A stretch of DNA of 64,000 nt from Xanthostigma xanthostigma (GCA_963575645.1 OY754470.1:24844501-24908500), one strand, 5' to 3'; counted from the stretch's first letter, positions 25,201 through 33,420 are shown. Translations and numbers: made by a program. Notes: generated by a model from the sequence alone, not told the origin.

Positions 25201-27122
25201 GAAAATACAACTGACAATAGTTTTGTTCCAAGTGTAGTCCGGAGCGTACTGGTGTAGTTACCCTAAGGCAGCGTTTTCCAAACTGGGAGGCGCGCCTCCC
25301 TAGGGAGCCGCGAAAATTAGTCACAGTGAACATTTATTAAAAAAGTGGAGCTATAGAAATCAAATTCAAAAAAATGAGATTGACATGTTTTCACGTTTAA
25401 ATTTATGCGCCGAGATAACATAGAAACAAACAAAAATCTCTTTGTGGAACACTTGAATGGTTTGTTGCTTCAATTTTCGAATTAGTTTGGTGATCTTGAT
25501 TTTACAAAGTTTGCGTGGATACAGAATCCATTTATTGACGAAGCAGATGATGAATTTGGATTGACAAGTATTGAAAAAGAAAAATTGATTGAATTATCTT
25601 GTGATACTACATTAAAACATAAATTTCAGACTGTATCTCTGGTTTAATTCTGGTTGAATCTTCATACAGAATATAACACTTTGTCAAACAAAGCTTTGAA
25701 AGTACTGCTGCCGTTCGCAACATCATATTTATGCGAAACGGGATTTTCTGCCTTGGCTGCAATGAAATCCAAATATCGAGCTCGTTTAGTTGTAGAAAAA
25801 GAGCTACGAAGTAGCTATATCGTCACAAACACCAAGATTTGATGAACTTTGTGTTAATAGACAAGCACATCCATCTCATTAAAAACAATAATAAAATATC
25901 GTTTTCCATTAGTTTGTATGAATAAATTTTATAAGAGTAAAAATGTTTGTGTTTTTATTTTATGAAATCTTCAGGGGGGGCGCCAAATGATTAAATATTT
26001 TTAAGGGAGGCGTAGTAACATCAAGTTTGGAAACCACTGCCGTAAGGCATCTAGAGTGCTCTAGTTACACTGCTCTACCGCCAAAGGTGCAATGTTAGCT
26101 GACACTTGACAGAACGGTAAGATCAAGTTTTTTATGGTATAGCCGTCTCAAGTTCCTAAGGATTCAAACAAAACCTTATTGTTGTCAGTTTTAGAAGTTT
26201 GTGGTCCTACGCGCCCACTTACTCTACTTTACTGGGTTGCAGAAAGCATTGTCAGAAAATATGATTTGACAATGACCTTAGATTGTGACCACACAAATCT
26301 CTCATTATAAAGTAGAATTTTAAATTAATCCTGCGCGAAAAATAATTCACCGAATAAAACAATTTTTTTAAACTGTGTATACCAGTATACATGTATTTGA
26401 CATAGTTTTTTTCACAATTTCCCTTCTAAAAACCATTTTTCTATACGCATATTGATCAAAATACAGCTTCCAAACGATCTTTTTCTATATGTATCATTTG
26501 TTTTTGTGTGAATACAATCTAAAATGTACACATCAGGGAGCTTGACAACGACATTAGACTTCTACTGCATGTATACATATACTCTGTTGATATGATCACA
26601 AACTGAGGTCATTGTCAAAACAATGTTTTCAACAATGGTTCCTGTTAGTATTAGAAAATTACGACAAGGAAATCTCTACTAAAACAATGCCTGAACAATA
26701 GTTAGACACGGATGAAACTTTTATCCAACTGATTGAAATTTGAAACGAAAACTTACTGGCAATTCTGACCGAAGTCGGTTCGGAAATAATCGTGCCAATA
26801 TCATTTGTCGTCACACATCTGTAGTCGCCCTCGAGAGCGGCCGTAGCAACAGTCTTCTTGCCACCGCTGGGCACCTTCCCGAATACGAGGGTGCCGTCGC
26901 TTTCCAACCAGCGGTGTGTGTCGTTGGACAGGTCGAGGGGCGAGTCATTCAGAAGCCAGTTGTACTGCACTGGAGGACTCCTGTTGTCCATCCACTCGAT
27001 GGGGCACCGCAGAGACGCTCCACTGCGCCCCACCGTCACGTCGCTCGGCCGCCGGATGGACAGGTTCAGCGGAGCCGGCGGTCCACCGTCCAAAGACGGC
27101 TTAACGGATGACCCTGTTACCA
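13033..27122 (-). CDS. Ig/FN3 transmembrane receptor, DCC/protogenin-like (fifteen exons, 5' partial)
   Basis: A type I cell-surface protein, probably an adhesion or guidance receptor. Fifteen exons give about 1,090 residues with consistent phases. In order: four Ig domains (each with Cys...Trp...Tyr-x-Cys), four FN3 domains, a transmembrane segment (IISIIIGVTLTATSAAICIS), an Arg-rich stop-transfer (LWRRRC) and a ~175-residue cytoplasmic tail ending GPNG-stop. Four Ig plus FN3 domains is the DCC/neogenin/protogenin plan. Frazzled/DCC has six FN3 domains and protogenin/IGDCC4 five, so four fits this smaller branch only approximately. Robo (5 Ig, 3 FN3) and sidekick fit less well. The start codon and signal-peptide exon lie upstream of 27122, in TE-rich DNA or beyond the window. 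I recognise no DCC P1-P3 motifs in the tail. Confidence 0.85.
13419..13523 (-). CDS. Receptor exon n: 35-codon cytoplasmic exon
   Basis: The acceptor is TTGTTATAG| and the donor CCCCAG|GTAAGA. It is 105 nt, phase 0. It encodes GGASYPNGHINGLKYPVI and a repeated NG motif. Asn-Gly-rich short exons like this are common in neural receptor tails, and it could be skipped without a frameshift. Confidence 0.88.
13824..14114 (-). CDS. Receptor exon m: cytoplasmic juxtamembrane region
   Basis: The acceptor is AATTTACAG| and the donor ACAAAA|GTACGT. It is 291 nt, phase 0. It begins LWRRRCTKPAP, a positively charged stop-transfer, then a low-complexity tail. An in-frame stop follows soon after the donor in unspliced sequence. 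Confidence 0.88.
14390..14515. repeat. AATCGATT-motif cluster
   Basis: Several copies of (A)ATCGATT/ATCGATC within about 110 bp in an intron of the receptor gene. The same motif fills both ends of the nested hAT element at 20609-21771. It may be a remnant of that family; no boundaries were found. Confidence 0.5.
14595..14834 (-). CDS. Receptor exon l: end of FN3 4, stalk and transmembrane helix
   Basis: The acceptor is ATGTTCCAG| and the donor TACATG|GTGAGC. It is 240 nt, phase 0 at both ends. LGEQYQARVFAETSAGAGP closes FN3 4. A Pro/Ser/Asn stalk follows, then about 20 hydrophobic residues (IISIIIGVTLTATSAAICIS). Confidence 0.93.
14890..15285. repeat. Diverged dispersed repeat related to 52610-53651
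   Basis: The stretch near 15192-15262 (AGCTTCCTAGGATTCC, then AAAACTCGATTTCCGAAAAT) matches 53525-53580. Both end near an ACTTCCC box. It sits in the intron between receptor exons k and l. Confidence 0.55.
15329..15516 (-). CDS. Receptor exon k: first half of FN3 domain 4
   Basis: The acceptor is TTTGGACAG| and the donor CTTGAG|GTAAGT. It is 188 nt, phase 1 in and phase 0 out. It encodes IRIKWMAPGEPNGEVKRYIV, typical of the FN3 B-C strands. Confidence 0.93.
15965..16230. repeat. Dispersed repeat family X, copy 1
   Basis: It shares TTGTCTGTAAAGTCGGTTTA and the GTGATA(A/G)CGTCA box at one end and, at the other, CCGGTG with TTATAAGACGTTTTCACGTC. Copies 2 and 3 lie at 40890-41533 and 46505-46942 in the opposite orientation. 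The two ends share an inverted ACGTGATAACGTC-like motif, suggesting a DNA transposon of unknown family. Confidence 0.7.
16245..16375 (-). CDS. Receptor exon j: second half of FN3 domain 3
   Basis: The acceptor is AAATTTCAG| and the donor GGAG|GTTTGT. It is 131 nt, phase 2 in and phase 1 out. It encodes LKPNSRYEFKVRMHNAKN, the FN3 signature. A dispersed repeat begins about 20 bp beyond its donor. Confidence 0.92.
16676..16780. repeat. 24-bp palindromic tandem repeat, four-plus copies
   Basis: The unit ATTGATTAAAGTATTAATACTTTA repeats at 24-bp steps from 16676, nearly identical between copies. Each unit is almost self-complementary around GTATTAATAC. Confidence 0.95.
16844..17375. mobile_element. 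hAT-type non-autonomous element
   Basis: Ends are CAGAGGTTCCCAAACTTTT and, inverted, CAGTGATTCCCAAAGTGG. It is flanked by ATCTAGGC / ATCTAGAC (7 of 8 match). The ends resemble the CAGNGGTTCCCAAACTTTT type of hAT elements. It contains 'GGACCCC' runs near its right end and no intact ORF. It lies in the intron between receptor exons i and j. Confidence 0.9.
17439..17769 (-). CDS. Receptor exon i: end of FN3 2 and start of FN3 3
   Basis: The acceptor is TTTTTTTCAG| and the donor AATAG|GTCTGT. It is 331 nt, phase 1 in and phase 2 out. LVPGQKYEVRVLT closes FN3 2; AINITWEHI and FGYYSVCYK begin FN3 3. Confidence 0.92.
18099..18287 (-). CDS. Receptor exon h: first half of FN3 domain 2
   Basis: The acceptor is TTGTTTTCAG| and the donor TTAAAG|GTATGG. 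It is 189 nt, phase 1 to phase 1. It encodes DVLHVEWSV (B strand Trp) and LYKLQWRRYD. Confidence 0.92.
18985..19140. repeat. Fragment of a common Lepidopteran repeat (GGGTTCCGTA type)
   Basis: TAGGGTTCCGTATATTCGAT followed by AAAAACGGAAC is a motif seen again near 28978-29010. It is a short dispersed-repeat piece in an intron; the family is not certain. Confidence 0.5.
19202..19345 (-). CDS. Receptor exon g: second half of FN3 domain 1
   Basis: The acceptor is TTTGTTTCAG| and the donor GAGGAG|GTATGC. It is 144 nt, phase 1 to phase 1. The FN3 F-G strand signature reads LKSGVDYSFYVRAYVESA. Confidence 0.93.
20056..20485 (-). CDS. Receptor exon f: Ig domain 4 and start of FN3 domain 1
   Basis: The acceptor is ATTTTTAG| and the donor CACCA|GTGAGT. 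It is 430 nt, phase 0 in and phase 1 out. Ig 4 shows IRLTCDAVG, VSWLKDGK and GLYQCVVTN. A proline run (six Pro) separates it from FN3 1 (ANLTCRPFS...CLEWEPP). Confidence 0.94.
20609..21771. mobile_element. Second-level hAT-like element rich in AATCGATT motifs
   Basis: It is flanked by a perfect 8-bp duplication GTCAGACA (20601-20608, 21772-21779). Both ends carry many AATCGATT motifs (about 20618-20710 and 21630-21768), as in subterminal transposase-binding arrays. Its right end, read inverted, is CAGTGAAAAAATAATCGATT; the left end is decayed. Confidence 0.88.
20714..21310. mobile_element. Third-level pogo-like element (Tc1/mariner superfamily)
   Basis: Ends CAGTGTAAACTCTTTATAAC and its inverse; TA precedes the left end. 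Many TTATAACG motifs follow. The 3' end is tandemly duplicated: about 21085-21195 and 21205-21310 share CTCCATATAACG and CGGTCCCTT. An internal frame at about 20872-21079 encodes SIQQALDDAKLIEKFLLFNE and resembles the C-terminus of pogo/Tigger transposases. Confidence 0.85.
22110..22180 (-). pseudogene. Decayed tRNA-Gly-like fragment
   Basis: On the minus strand GCGACGGTGGTTCAGTGGTA is followed by GAATGCTCGTCTGCCAC, a good match to the D arm and GCC anticodon arm of eukaryotic tRNA-Gly. The T arm and the 3' acceptor strand do not pair. It is a pseudogene or a SINE head inside a hAT element. Confidence 0.7.
23027..23142 (-). CDS. Receptor exon e: end of Ig domain 3
   Basis: The acceptor is TTTTTTACAG| and the donor AATGTG|GTAAGT. 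It is 116 nt, phase 1 in and phase 0 out. It encodes ILQINNLTNETAGLYICTAQ, the classic second-Cys region, with two N-glycosylation sequons. Confidence 0.92.
23536..23907. mobile_element. MITE with ~60-bp inverted ends (AAAGGCCCCCATACACC)
   Basis: AAAGGCCCCCATACACCTCG at the left is repeated inverted at the right (ends GGGGGCCTTTA). The interior also folds: TTTTACCCGTGCGGTTAAAA pairs with the left arm. Non-autonomous; superfamily uncertain (possibly PIF/Harbinger). Intron between receptor exons d and e. Confidence 0.88.
24014..24303 (-). CDS. Receptor exon d: end of Ig 2 and first part of Ig 3
   Basis: The acceptor TTTTTCAG| is firm. It encodes CIATN (second Cys of Ig 2), a linker, then NATLYCLANS and LKWEHRING of Ig 3. 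The end is uncertain: phase 1 is required by the next exon, and the nearest in-phase GT gives GGAAA|GTTTCT, a weak donor. A second in-phase option is the GTAAAC about 45 bp further on. Either makes the Ig 3 Trp-to-Cys spacing unusually long. Confidence 0.8.
24384..24452 (-). CDS. Receptor exon c: 69-nt middle of Ig domain 2
   Basis: The acceptor is GCATTTCAG| and the donor CTTACAG|GTAAAT, phase 2 at both ends. It encodes SSGSLIIVSVQNNDSGSY, the strands before the second Ig Cys. Joining to the next exon gives SYSCIATN, completing the domain. Confidence 0.92.
25038..25185 (-). CDS. Receptor exon b: first part of Ig domain 2
   Basis: The acceptor is TTGTTACAG| and the donor CCCCG|GTATGT. It is 148 nt, phase 1 in and phase 2 out. 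It encodes VVEGDSVLLPCRV (first Ig Cys) and ITRWQKD (core Trp). Confidence 0.92.
25269..26039. mobile_element. hAT element with transposase remnant
   Basis: Ends CAGCGTTTTCCAAACTGGGA and inverted CAGTGGTTTCCAAACTTGAT, flanked by CCCTAAGG / CCGTAAGG (7 of 8). It carries the 3' end of a hAT transposase. It lies in the intron between receptor exons a and b. Confidence 0.92.
25405..25842 (+). pseudogene. hAT (Charlie/ZBED5-like) transposase C-terminal fossil
   Basis: Open frame from ATG 25405 with two in-frame stops (near 25486 and 25645) up to TGA. The conserved hAT dimerisation region is plain: KALKVLLPFATSYLCETGFS and ALAAMKSKYRARL. Upstream, WIQNPFIDE and LIELSCDTTLKHKF also match this family. 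The N-terminal and DDE parts are missing. Confidence 0.93.
26232..26650. mobile_element. MITE with imperfect inverted ends (TTTGACAATGACCT)
   Basis: The left end contains GGGTTGCAGAAAGCATTGTC and TTTGACAATGACCTTAGATT; the right end, inverted, contains TTTTGACAATGACCTCAGTT. A related half copy starts near 16565 (GGGTTGCACAAAGCATTGTC), and a diverged one lies near 37965. Boundaries are approximate. Confidence 0.65.
26757..27122 (-). CDS. Receptor exon a: Ig domain 1
   Basis: The acceptor is TTTTGCAG| and the donor ATTGCCA|GTAAGT. It is 366 nt, phase 1 to phase 1. The Ig core is visible as SLRCPIEW, YNWLLND and DYRCVTTN. The preceding exon must end with one codon base and should carry the signal peptide. 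This exon is clearly more GC-rich than its surroundings. Confidence 0.93.
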
Positions 27123-27269
27123 CTGCAAAACAGAAATAAGAATTGTTAAAGAAAACGAAAATAGATACTTTCTGTGTGTAAATAACTCAGGAAAATATAA
27201 TACGAAAATTTTATTTGTTCCGATCCGACGGTTTCAAGCCGATATTCCAATATTGTGATAACAATAATA

Positions 27270-27505
27270 AGAGCATTGAATACCTAAAAAAAATCCTTGC
27301 GCTATTCATCTCAAATCCTTTCCCCTCATCTAAGAATGGCTACAGTTCTCCCTACACTACTTTTCAAGCTACAGAAAAACTTACAGAACTTAAAAAAATA
27401 TATAAAAATTACGTAATTTTTCACATTTAGTAAACAAAAAATTGAAAAAATCGTCTTAAAAAAGGGATGAAGAGTGCAGAGGGTATTTGTAGGTAGCCAT
27501 TATCC
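27270..27505. repeat. Diverged relative of the fold-back element at 61862
   Basis: TTCATCTCAAATCCTTTCCC at the left and GGATGAAGAGTGCAGAGGGT at the right match the arms at 61862-62196, though heavily diverged. Confidence 0.55.
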
Positions 27506-27636
27506 AATGCTCGTAGCTGTTACATATGGTCGACCCCGATAGTGATACGCTCTCATGTGAACCAAATCATCATAAGCGAATCGCGAATGTTGCGCGGACC
27601 AATCGATATTTCAGGGTTGACAGAAATTAATTAATG

Positions 27637-27730
27637 CCCAAAAAATCGTATATGAGAATATTTATCACCGTGATAAATATTCTCATATACGATTTTTTGG
27701 GTATTAAACTCGTGATAATATCACGAGTTT
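27637..27730. repeat. Two adjacent perfect palindromes
   Basis: 27637-27701 is a 65-bp perfect palindrome with 32-bp arms around a single base (arm starts CCCAAAAAATCGTATATGAG). Four bases later, 27706-27730 is a second perfect palindrome with 12-bp arms (AAACTCGTGATA). Both can form uninterrupted hairpins or cruciforms. No target-site duplication was seen. Confidence 0.95.
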
Positions 27731-28147
27731 TTAACAAAATTGAATACATAAGTAATTCGATAGCTTCGGATGTAGGTACACTCTTTTTGTGTTCAGTAAA
27801 TAATATAGTGTTCATAAATAAGACTATAATGATTTTAGGAGTCGAAACATTTAAAAAGAACTTTTTTCACTTAAAAAAATGGAAAGTTTTAAGGAAGAAC
27901 TTGGGGAGCTGCAATTTAATTAATCAAATATCTTATAAACGCTCACATTTTTATTGAGTATTAAAATAAGAAAATTAAAAAAGTGCTTCTGAATAAAGTT
28001 AAATATGAGCAATTTAATGAAATTAAAAACTTTCGAGGGAAAGAGGAAATCTTCTAAATAACGCCACCCACCTTTATTATATTTCTATAGGTATTTTGTA
28101 TTTATTTGTATTTTGTGTTACTGTTTGCCAAGAATATTTGGATCAAT

Positions 28148-28445
28148 CAGTGGCGGATTTACACATTTCCCAAGTATAGGCTTTTAAATTTTTGCCGCCC
28201 TTACCTCAACAATTGTCAGTTCTTATAGATTAATTATTTTTACAATCCAACAATTTGGTTGAAATTGCAGAAGAAATAGTTTTTGAGTATATTTCTGAGT
28301 TAAAGTTTAACCACGTACGACTAATAAGGCGGGGTAATGTACGCTCCTTACACGGTAAACGTAATTAAATAATCTTTATTAGCCGCTCCTAAAATATGCC
28401 TCCCTAGGCTCAAGCCTACTCAGCCTGCTGGTAAATCCGCCACTG
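28148..28445. mobile_element. hAT-type MITE
   Basis: 298 bp with CAGTGGCGGATTTACACATT at one end and inverted CAGTGGCGGATTTACCAGCA at the other. Perfect 8-bp duplication GGATCAAT (28140-28147, 28446-28453). No ORF. Confidence 0.96.
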
Positions 28446-28559
28446 GGATCAATTCATATTTTTAATTTATCGTACTTTTTATGATAAACTAAAAATAATT
28501 TTATTATCGGAATAAATTAACGTTTATAATACACTAGCGTTTTCACTCGGATGCAAAAG

Positions 28560-28880
28560 AACGAATGGGGGGAGGGAAATGAGTACGCATCATTCATCTT
28601 AGTTTACCGAGATGAATGTTGTGTCCAAATTTCATGATGACCGGAGTTACCGTTCAAAAGTCTTTGTCGGACGGACAAATTTTGAGTTATACTTTGCAAC
28701 ATTTTTCATTGATGCTCCGCTCCTATTGGTCGTAGCGTGATATTATATAGCCTATAGCCTTCCTCGATAAATGGACTATACAACAAAAAATGTTTTTCAA
28801 TTCGAACAGTAGTTCCTGAGATTATAGCGCGTTCAACCAAACAAACAAACTCTTCAGCTTTATATATTAGTATAGAAATA
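28560..28880 (+). repeat. 3'-tail fragment of a Lepidopteran dispersed repeat
   Basis: AGTTCCTGAGATTATAGCGC followed by CAAACAAACAAACTCTTCAG and a TATATATTAGTATAGA tail is a familiar end of a Lepidopteran LINE/SINE-type repeat. The assignment is from memory of the motif only. Confidence 0.5.
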
Positions 28881-28974
28881 AAGATAGATTAACCACATAA
28901 AGTCAAATAAACTATAAGTCATAAAAATGGTAATCCCAAGTATTTTTAAGTCCTTACAGTTACAGATATTAAGA

Positions 28975-29425
28975 TTTCGTATATCCGATGAAAAAAACGA
29001 AACCCTTATGACTTATAGGATCACTCTTGTGTCTGTCTATCTATCCGTCTGTCAGAGCTCTTATATTGACGAAAAAGTTGAAATTTGGTAAATACATAGA
29101 GTATAGCAAAAATGAACAAATTCCCATATTAGGGTGGCAAATTGGAAAAATAAAAAAAATGTAAGTGTATCATACAAATATATTTTCTTTTATATTTTTA
29201 AAATGCAAAGTTTAAATGACATTAAAGAAAATATACGAAAATCGAGCATCCCCCATTTTTAAAAATACAGAGCTTAAAATTGTGAAAAAACAGAAAATAT
29301 AGGTCCTCAATCATAGTTTACTGGAAAACCTGAACGAAAATCCTAAATCTAAAAGTTCTCACGGAAAATGGAATGGTACAGAACCCTCATTACGCGAGTT
29401 CGGCTCGCACTTGACCGGTTTTTAT
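28975..29425. repeat. Lepidopteran repeat ending GCTCGCACTTGACCGG
   Basis: It begins TTTCGTATATCCGATGAAAA and ends with GGTACAGAACCCTCATTACG then CGAGTTCGGCTCGCACTTG. This end combination is a very common interspersed repeat in moths and butterflies. Family not named with certainty. Confidence 0.6.
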
Positions 29426-29453
29426 TTATTGTATAGGGACATATGATAAAGAC

Positions 29454-29676
29454 CAGTGAGTCCCAAAGTAGGCGCTATCGCCCCCTGGTGGGTGCTGCAG
29501 CGATCCAGGGGGGCGGTGATGACCATAGGTGCATTTGGGGGCGATGGATAAATAGTTTCATAATTTCAAACCTCAATGTTTCTAATTTACACCTTTCTTT
29601 GCTATATTTTACGAAAAAGGTAGAAACATTTTTTCTGGAAAGGGGGCGGTAGGCCAAATAAGTTTGGGAGTCACTG
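29454..29676. mobile_element. hAT-type MITE (GCCCCC-rich ends)
   Basis: Ends CAGTGAGTCCCAAAGTAGGC and inverted CAGTGACTCCCAAACTTATT, each followed by a CGCCCCC run. Flanks ATAAAGAC / GTATAGAC match at 6 of 8. 223 bp. Confidence 0.85.
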
Positions 29677-30506
29677 GTATAGACTATAGAATAACACATC
29701 TAAAAATTAGTTGCATTTGCCATATCGAAAATAACCGAAGTAAAACAATATAAAAGTCAACCCCTTATGTGAACCAATCGATAATATCCGCGGGCTACTT
29801 TAATACAGTTCTCCCGCGTATAAGTGGCATACTAAAAAAACATACGTACTGCAATCGCGAGCAGAAAACATTATATTTTTCCAGGAAGTCACATGAAATG
29901 ACTTTTTCACCATAGTTACAGATATTTATTATGTATAAACTTGAGCAATACGCAGATATTGATCTCTAAATAATGGATTGCGAATGGCGACCATTATGCG
30001 AAAGAGACTTTTGCAACGTCACCAGTTTTTGGCGGGTCATTTGATTTGACACCTATACCCTGGAGACCCGAGGTTAGAAGGGAACAGCCGTGACGGGTCG
30101 GTCAACTAGAAGATGCGCAGAAGACAAAATCAAAGCGGTAGATGTAGGGAATTCACCAAAGACTCTGGCGTTGGAGCCATGTTTGTAAGCAAACTTACTC
30201 TAATTAGTTTCAGTGTAGCGTGTGTCAAATATACGGCGAAGTGCCGTAGCACCGGACGGCACCTAGCGTCGGACACTCGCACGATGTCAACAAGTCACAC
30301 GTTCGATTAAAAAATCGAAGAAAGGGGCGCGGGGGAATGTAGCGATACAGGGTCACGGGATGAACTTTGCCTATGAGGCGAACGGCCACGGATTGCTGTT
30401 TTTGGCGGAAAAGCACTGTGTCACATAAATTCCAAATGAGTATTACTGCCTTGACGAAGACTGCAGGATACAACGCTCAAGCTATCAGGGGTGATGGACT
30501 CCTGAA

Positions 30507-31247
30507 TAGAGAATACAATCCCGGGATCCCGGCCGTTTTCTGGCCCCGAAAATCCCGTGACCGTACTTGGCTAATCTCGTGATTTTCGGGATTGCCACAA
30601 ACAGATCTAGTTTGCATTCCGTAATCCTTGACAATTACCTTGCCTAAATTATATTAATATTATTTATTACATATAACGACAAAAACAATCCTTAAATACG
30701 CGGTTCGATATTATGTAAGAATATGAAATCTCCAGATCCTGAAGTACAAGTACAAAATGAATCGGGGTTGGCAAATGGTATTAGACGTGAAATAAGCCTG
30801 CCCGAAAATGGAGGAGTTCGTGGATATCACTTAGAAACAGCATATAAGTATCTATTGTCTATTCCTCCAACCAGCGTAGAATCTGAGCGAGCGTTTTCAG
30901 CTGCTGCTTATGTTGGCAATAAACTACGAAGCAGGCTTGGAAGTTAAACATTTAATGATTTGATATTTCTGCGATTGTATTTTCGAAATTCTAAATAGTT
31001 TTTTTGTGTTGTCTTTTTGATTTCTTGCAAAAGTAAAGTTTTTTTTGTTTTGTCTATTTTCTTTTCTTACTATATTGTGATGTGTTGTGCAACGATATTA
31101 AAAACATTTTTTAAGAAATAACTCAAGTTTTTTTCATTTGAGCCCAATTAGAAACCACATAGTCTAATCCCGGGATAGTCCCGGGATTACGCATCAAAAA
31201 TCCCGTAATCCCGGGATTGAAAAACATGCTCGGGATTGTATTCTCTA
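30507..31247. mobile_element. hAT-like element with TAGAGAATACAATCCCGGGAT ends
   Basis: TAGAGAATACAATCCCGGGA at the left is matched by CCCGGG-containing, inverted ...GGGATTGTATTCTCTA at the right. Flanks CTCCTGAA / TTCATGAA agree at 6 of 8. It carries a hAT dimerisation-domain fragment. Confidence 0.85.
30723..30947 (+). pseudogene. hAT transposase dimerisation-domain remnant
   Basis: The frame encodes YKYLLSIPPTSVESERAFSA then YVGNKLRSRLGS, the hallmark C-terminal motif of hAT transposases. A stop cuts it, yet TFNDLIFLRLYFRNSK follows in frame, matching the family's next conserved segment. Only this end of the gene remains. The ATG at 30723 is probably not original. Confidence 0.9.
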
Positions 31248-32108
31248 TTCATGAAGCATGTGCAGACATTCCCCAACGAGGACATGCTTATATATGCGAT
31301 CGATGCACGATGTTTTCAAAATGTCCGGCGCTTGGGGTTCGAAGTGAAGTCCGTCAGATACTAGGTGCCAATGGTAAATATTGCATTTTTTTCTTTAATC
31401 AAAACTTAAATATGTTTATGCAGAAGTTGTATTTTTGTTGATTGATTTTGATTCTATAATTTGTTGACTTCACTAATTCATAAATAAAGTTACATTTCTC
31501 GAAGTAGTTTTTATTTTATTTTCTGAAAGCCTTAGGTGTTCGCCACTACGGGACTTCCCCTATCTATTCTAGGTTCTCTCTCGTTTTATAAGTGTTTGTG
31601 GCGTTCTCGTGTTCGTCGTACTGCGTCCACGGATAAGTCGTCTATCCCCAATCCATTATTTTAAAGGTCGGTGGGAAATTGAAATTAATTAAACTACAAA
31701 ATCAATCAACAGCTCTTCTCTTTGACGTTGTTAATAATGACTATACGGAGACATAGTAAACCATGAATTATTTATCCCGCTGTAATATTATAAAGGAGGG
31801 GAGACGGAAAGCGCATTTTCCGGTGCCACGAGTGAGTGGAAAATGAAAATTTCCGTTTCATTTTTTGTTTGTGTTTATATTTCAAGCAGTCGAACAACCA
31901 TGCTTGAAGTATGTTTATTTACATTTTACATTGAAGAAAAAATAATACAGTCTAAAAATAATCGTACATATTCAGCCAATTTCATTGAGAGAATTATAAC
32001 TTCATTTTAGTAAAATTAAAAATCAATTGCATTGTAAGCATGAAAAAAGCGTGTGTGTAACTTTTACGCATGGTTGAAATAAAATAAAACATTCAACAAT
32101 ACATAATA

Positions 32109-32881
32109 TACCGGGTGAGTTAAAAGTCCCGGAACGGTTGAATATCTCGCACACTACGCATCATATAAAAAAAAAAAAATACGTGTCAAATATTTTTCGC
32201 AAAACTATTTTTTGATACCACACATGACTCCCCACCCCCCACCCAGTTGGTGGGGGGAGGGGCAACTTTAAAATTTTAAATAGGAACTCCTATTTTTTAT
32301 TGCAGATTCGGATTCTACGGGAAAAATTACATCAATTTTACTTTTTTTCGATTCGCGACCGATGTCGCGGTAATCGCGAAAAACTTAAAAAATCAATAAT
32401 TTCCGGAAAAGGATATTTTGCATATTACGCATAAAATCGAAAAACAAAAAAATACGTATCAAATATTTTTCGCAAAACTTTTTTTGATACCACACATGAC
32501 CACCCACCCCCCAACCAGTGTGTGGAGGGAGGGGAAACTTCGAAATTGTGAATGGAATGTCATCCATTATTGCGAAATTGGATTGATTTTTTTAAGTTTT
32601 TCGCGATTACCGCGACATCGGTCGCGAATCGAAAAAAACGATCGAAGTAAAATTGATGTAATTTTTCCCGTAGAATCCGAATCTGAAATAAAAAATAGGG
32701 GTTCCTATTTAAAATTTTAAAGTTGCCCCTCCCCCCACCAACTGGTTGGGGGGTGGGGAGTCATGTGTGGTATCAAAAAATAGTTTTGCGAAAAATATTT
32801 GACACGTATTTTTTTTTTTTTTGATATGATGCGTAGTATGCGATATATTCAACCGTTCCGGGACTTTTGCCTCACCCGGTA
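32109..32881. mobile_element. Long inverted-repeat (fold-back) element, TACCGGGTGAG ends
   Basis: TACCGGGTGAGTTAAAAGTC opens the element and its inverse closes it (CCTCACCCGGTA). The arms are about 280-290 bp, nearly identical, and include a CCCCACCCCCC run near 32227 and 32755. A third, partial copy of the arm (TATTTTTCGCAAAACT with DNA up to a CCACCCCCC run) lies in the centre near 32455-32530. Confidence 0.93.
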
Positions 32882-33021
32882 TGTATTATTACGTTTAGTT
32901 TATTGCGTGTATATTGTATAGATAAGAAATGAATAAACAGGCAAAAAATGGCTAAAACTGAAAATTCGCTCTAGGAATTTTTAAAACTGTACAACCACAA
33001 TTTAAATTACGGTTTTATTTA

Positions 33022-33420
33022 CAGTCGAACCTAGATAAGTAAGAGTTCAAGGGGCCGCGATCTCTTTTTCACTTATGGAAGTTTTTCACTAACCCGAGTT
33101 TCTAGCTTATAGATACAGGAGTGGCCTTTCTCACTTATACAGGTCTATAAAAACTACACAGAAGCAATGTTTATTGGTTCAGCTATTTATGACTTATTCT
33201 TAAACGTGGTACTATATTAATACTTTCGACTATCGCTTATAGAGGTACAGGCAAGCAGTAGTCTCAGTTATAGAGGTCTATGAGTGAAAAACGTCTTTCT
33301 CTTATACTTATAAGAGGTTTTTGTTTCTCACTTATAGAGGTTTTAGACTTAGAGGGTTACAATTACTCTTATTTAGAGAGTTTTCTCGCTTACCCAGTGC
33401 TCACTCACTCAGGTTTGACT
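33022..33420. mobile_element. pogo-like non-autonomous element
   Basis: The left end CAGTCGAACCTAGATAAG follows TA; the right end, inverted, reads AGTCAAACCTGAGTGAGTG. The interior carries repeated CTCACTTATAGAGGT-like motifs. CAGTYRAACC ends next to TA fit Tc1/mariner pogo elements. Confidence 0.75.

Noticed and set aside
26740-27139. Overlapping plus-strand frames of 62-123 codons
   Set aside because: They are antisense shadows of receptor exon a, whose GC-rich codons leave the opposite strand open.
27634-27957. 107-codon plus-strand frame
   Set aside because: It starts inside the perfect palindrome and encodes low-complexity hydrophobic sequence with no family match.
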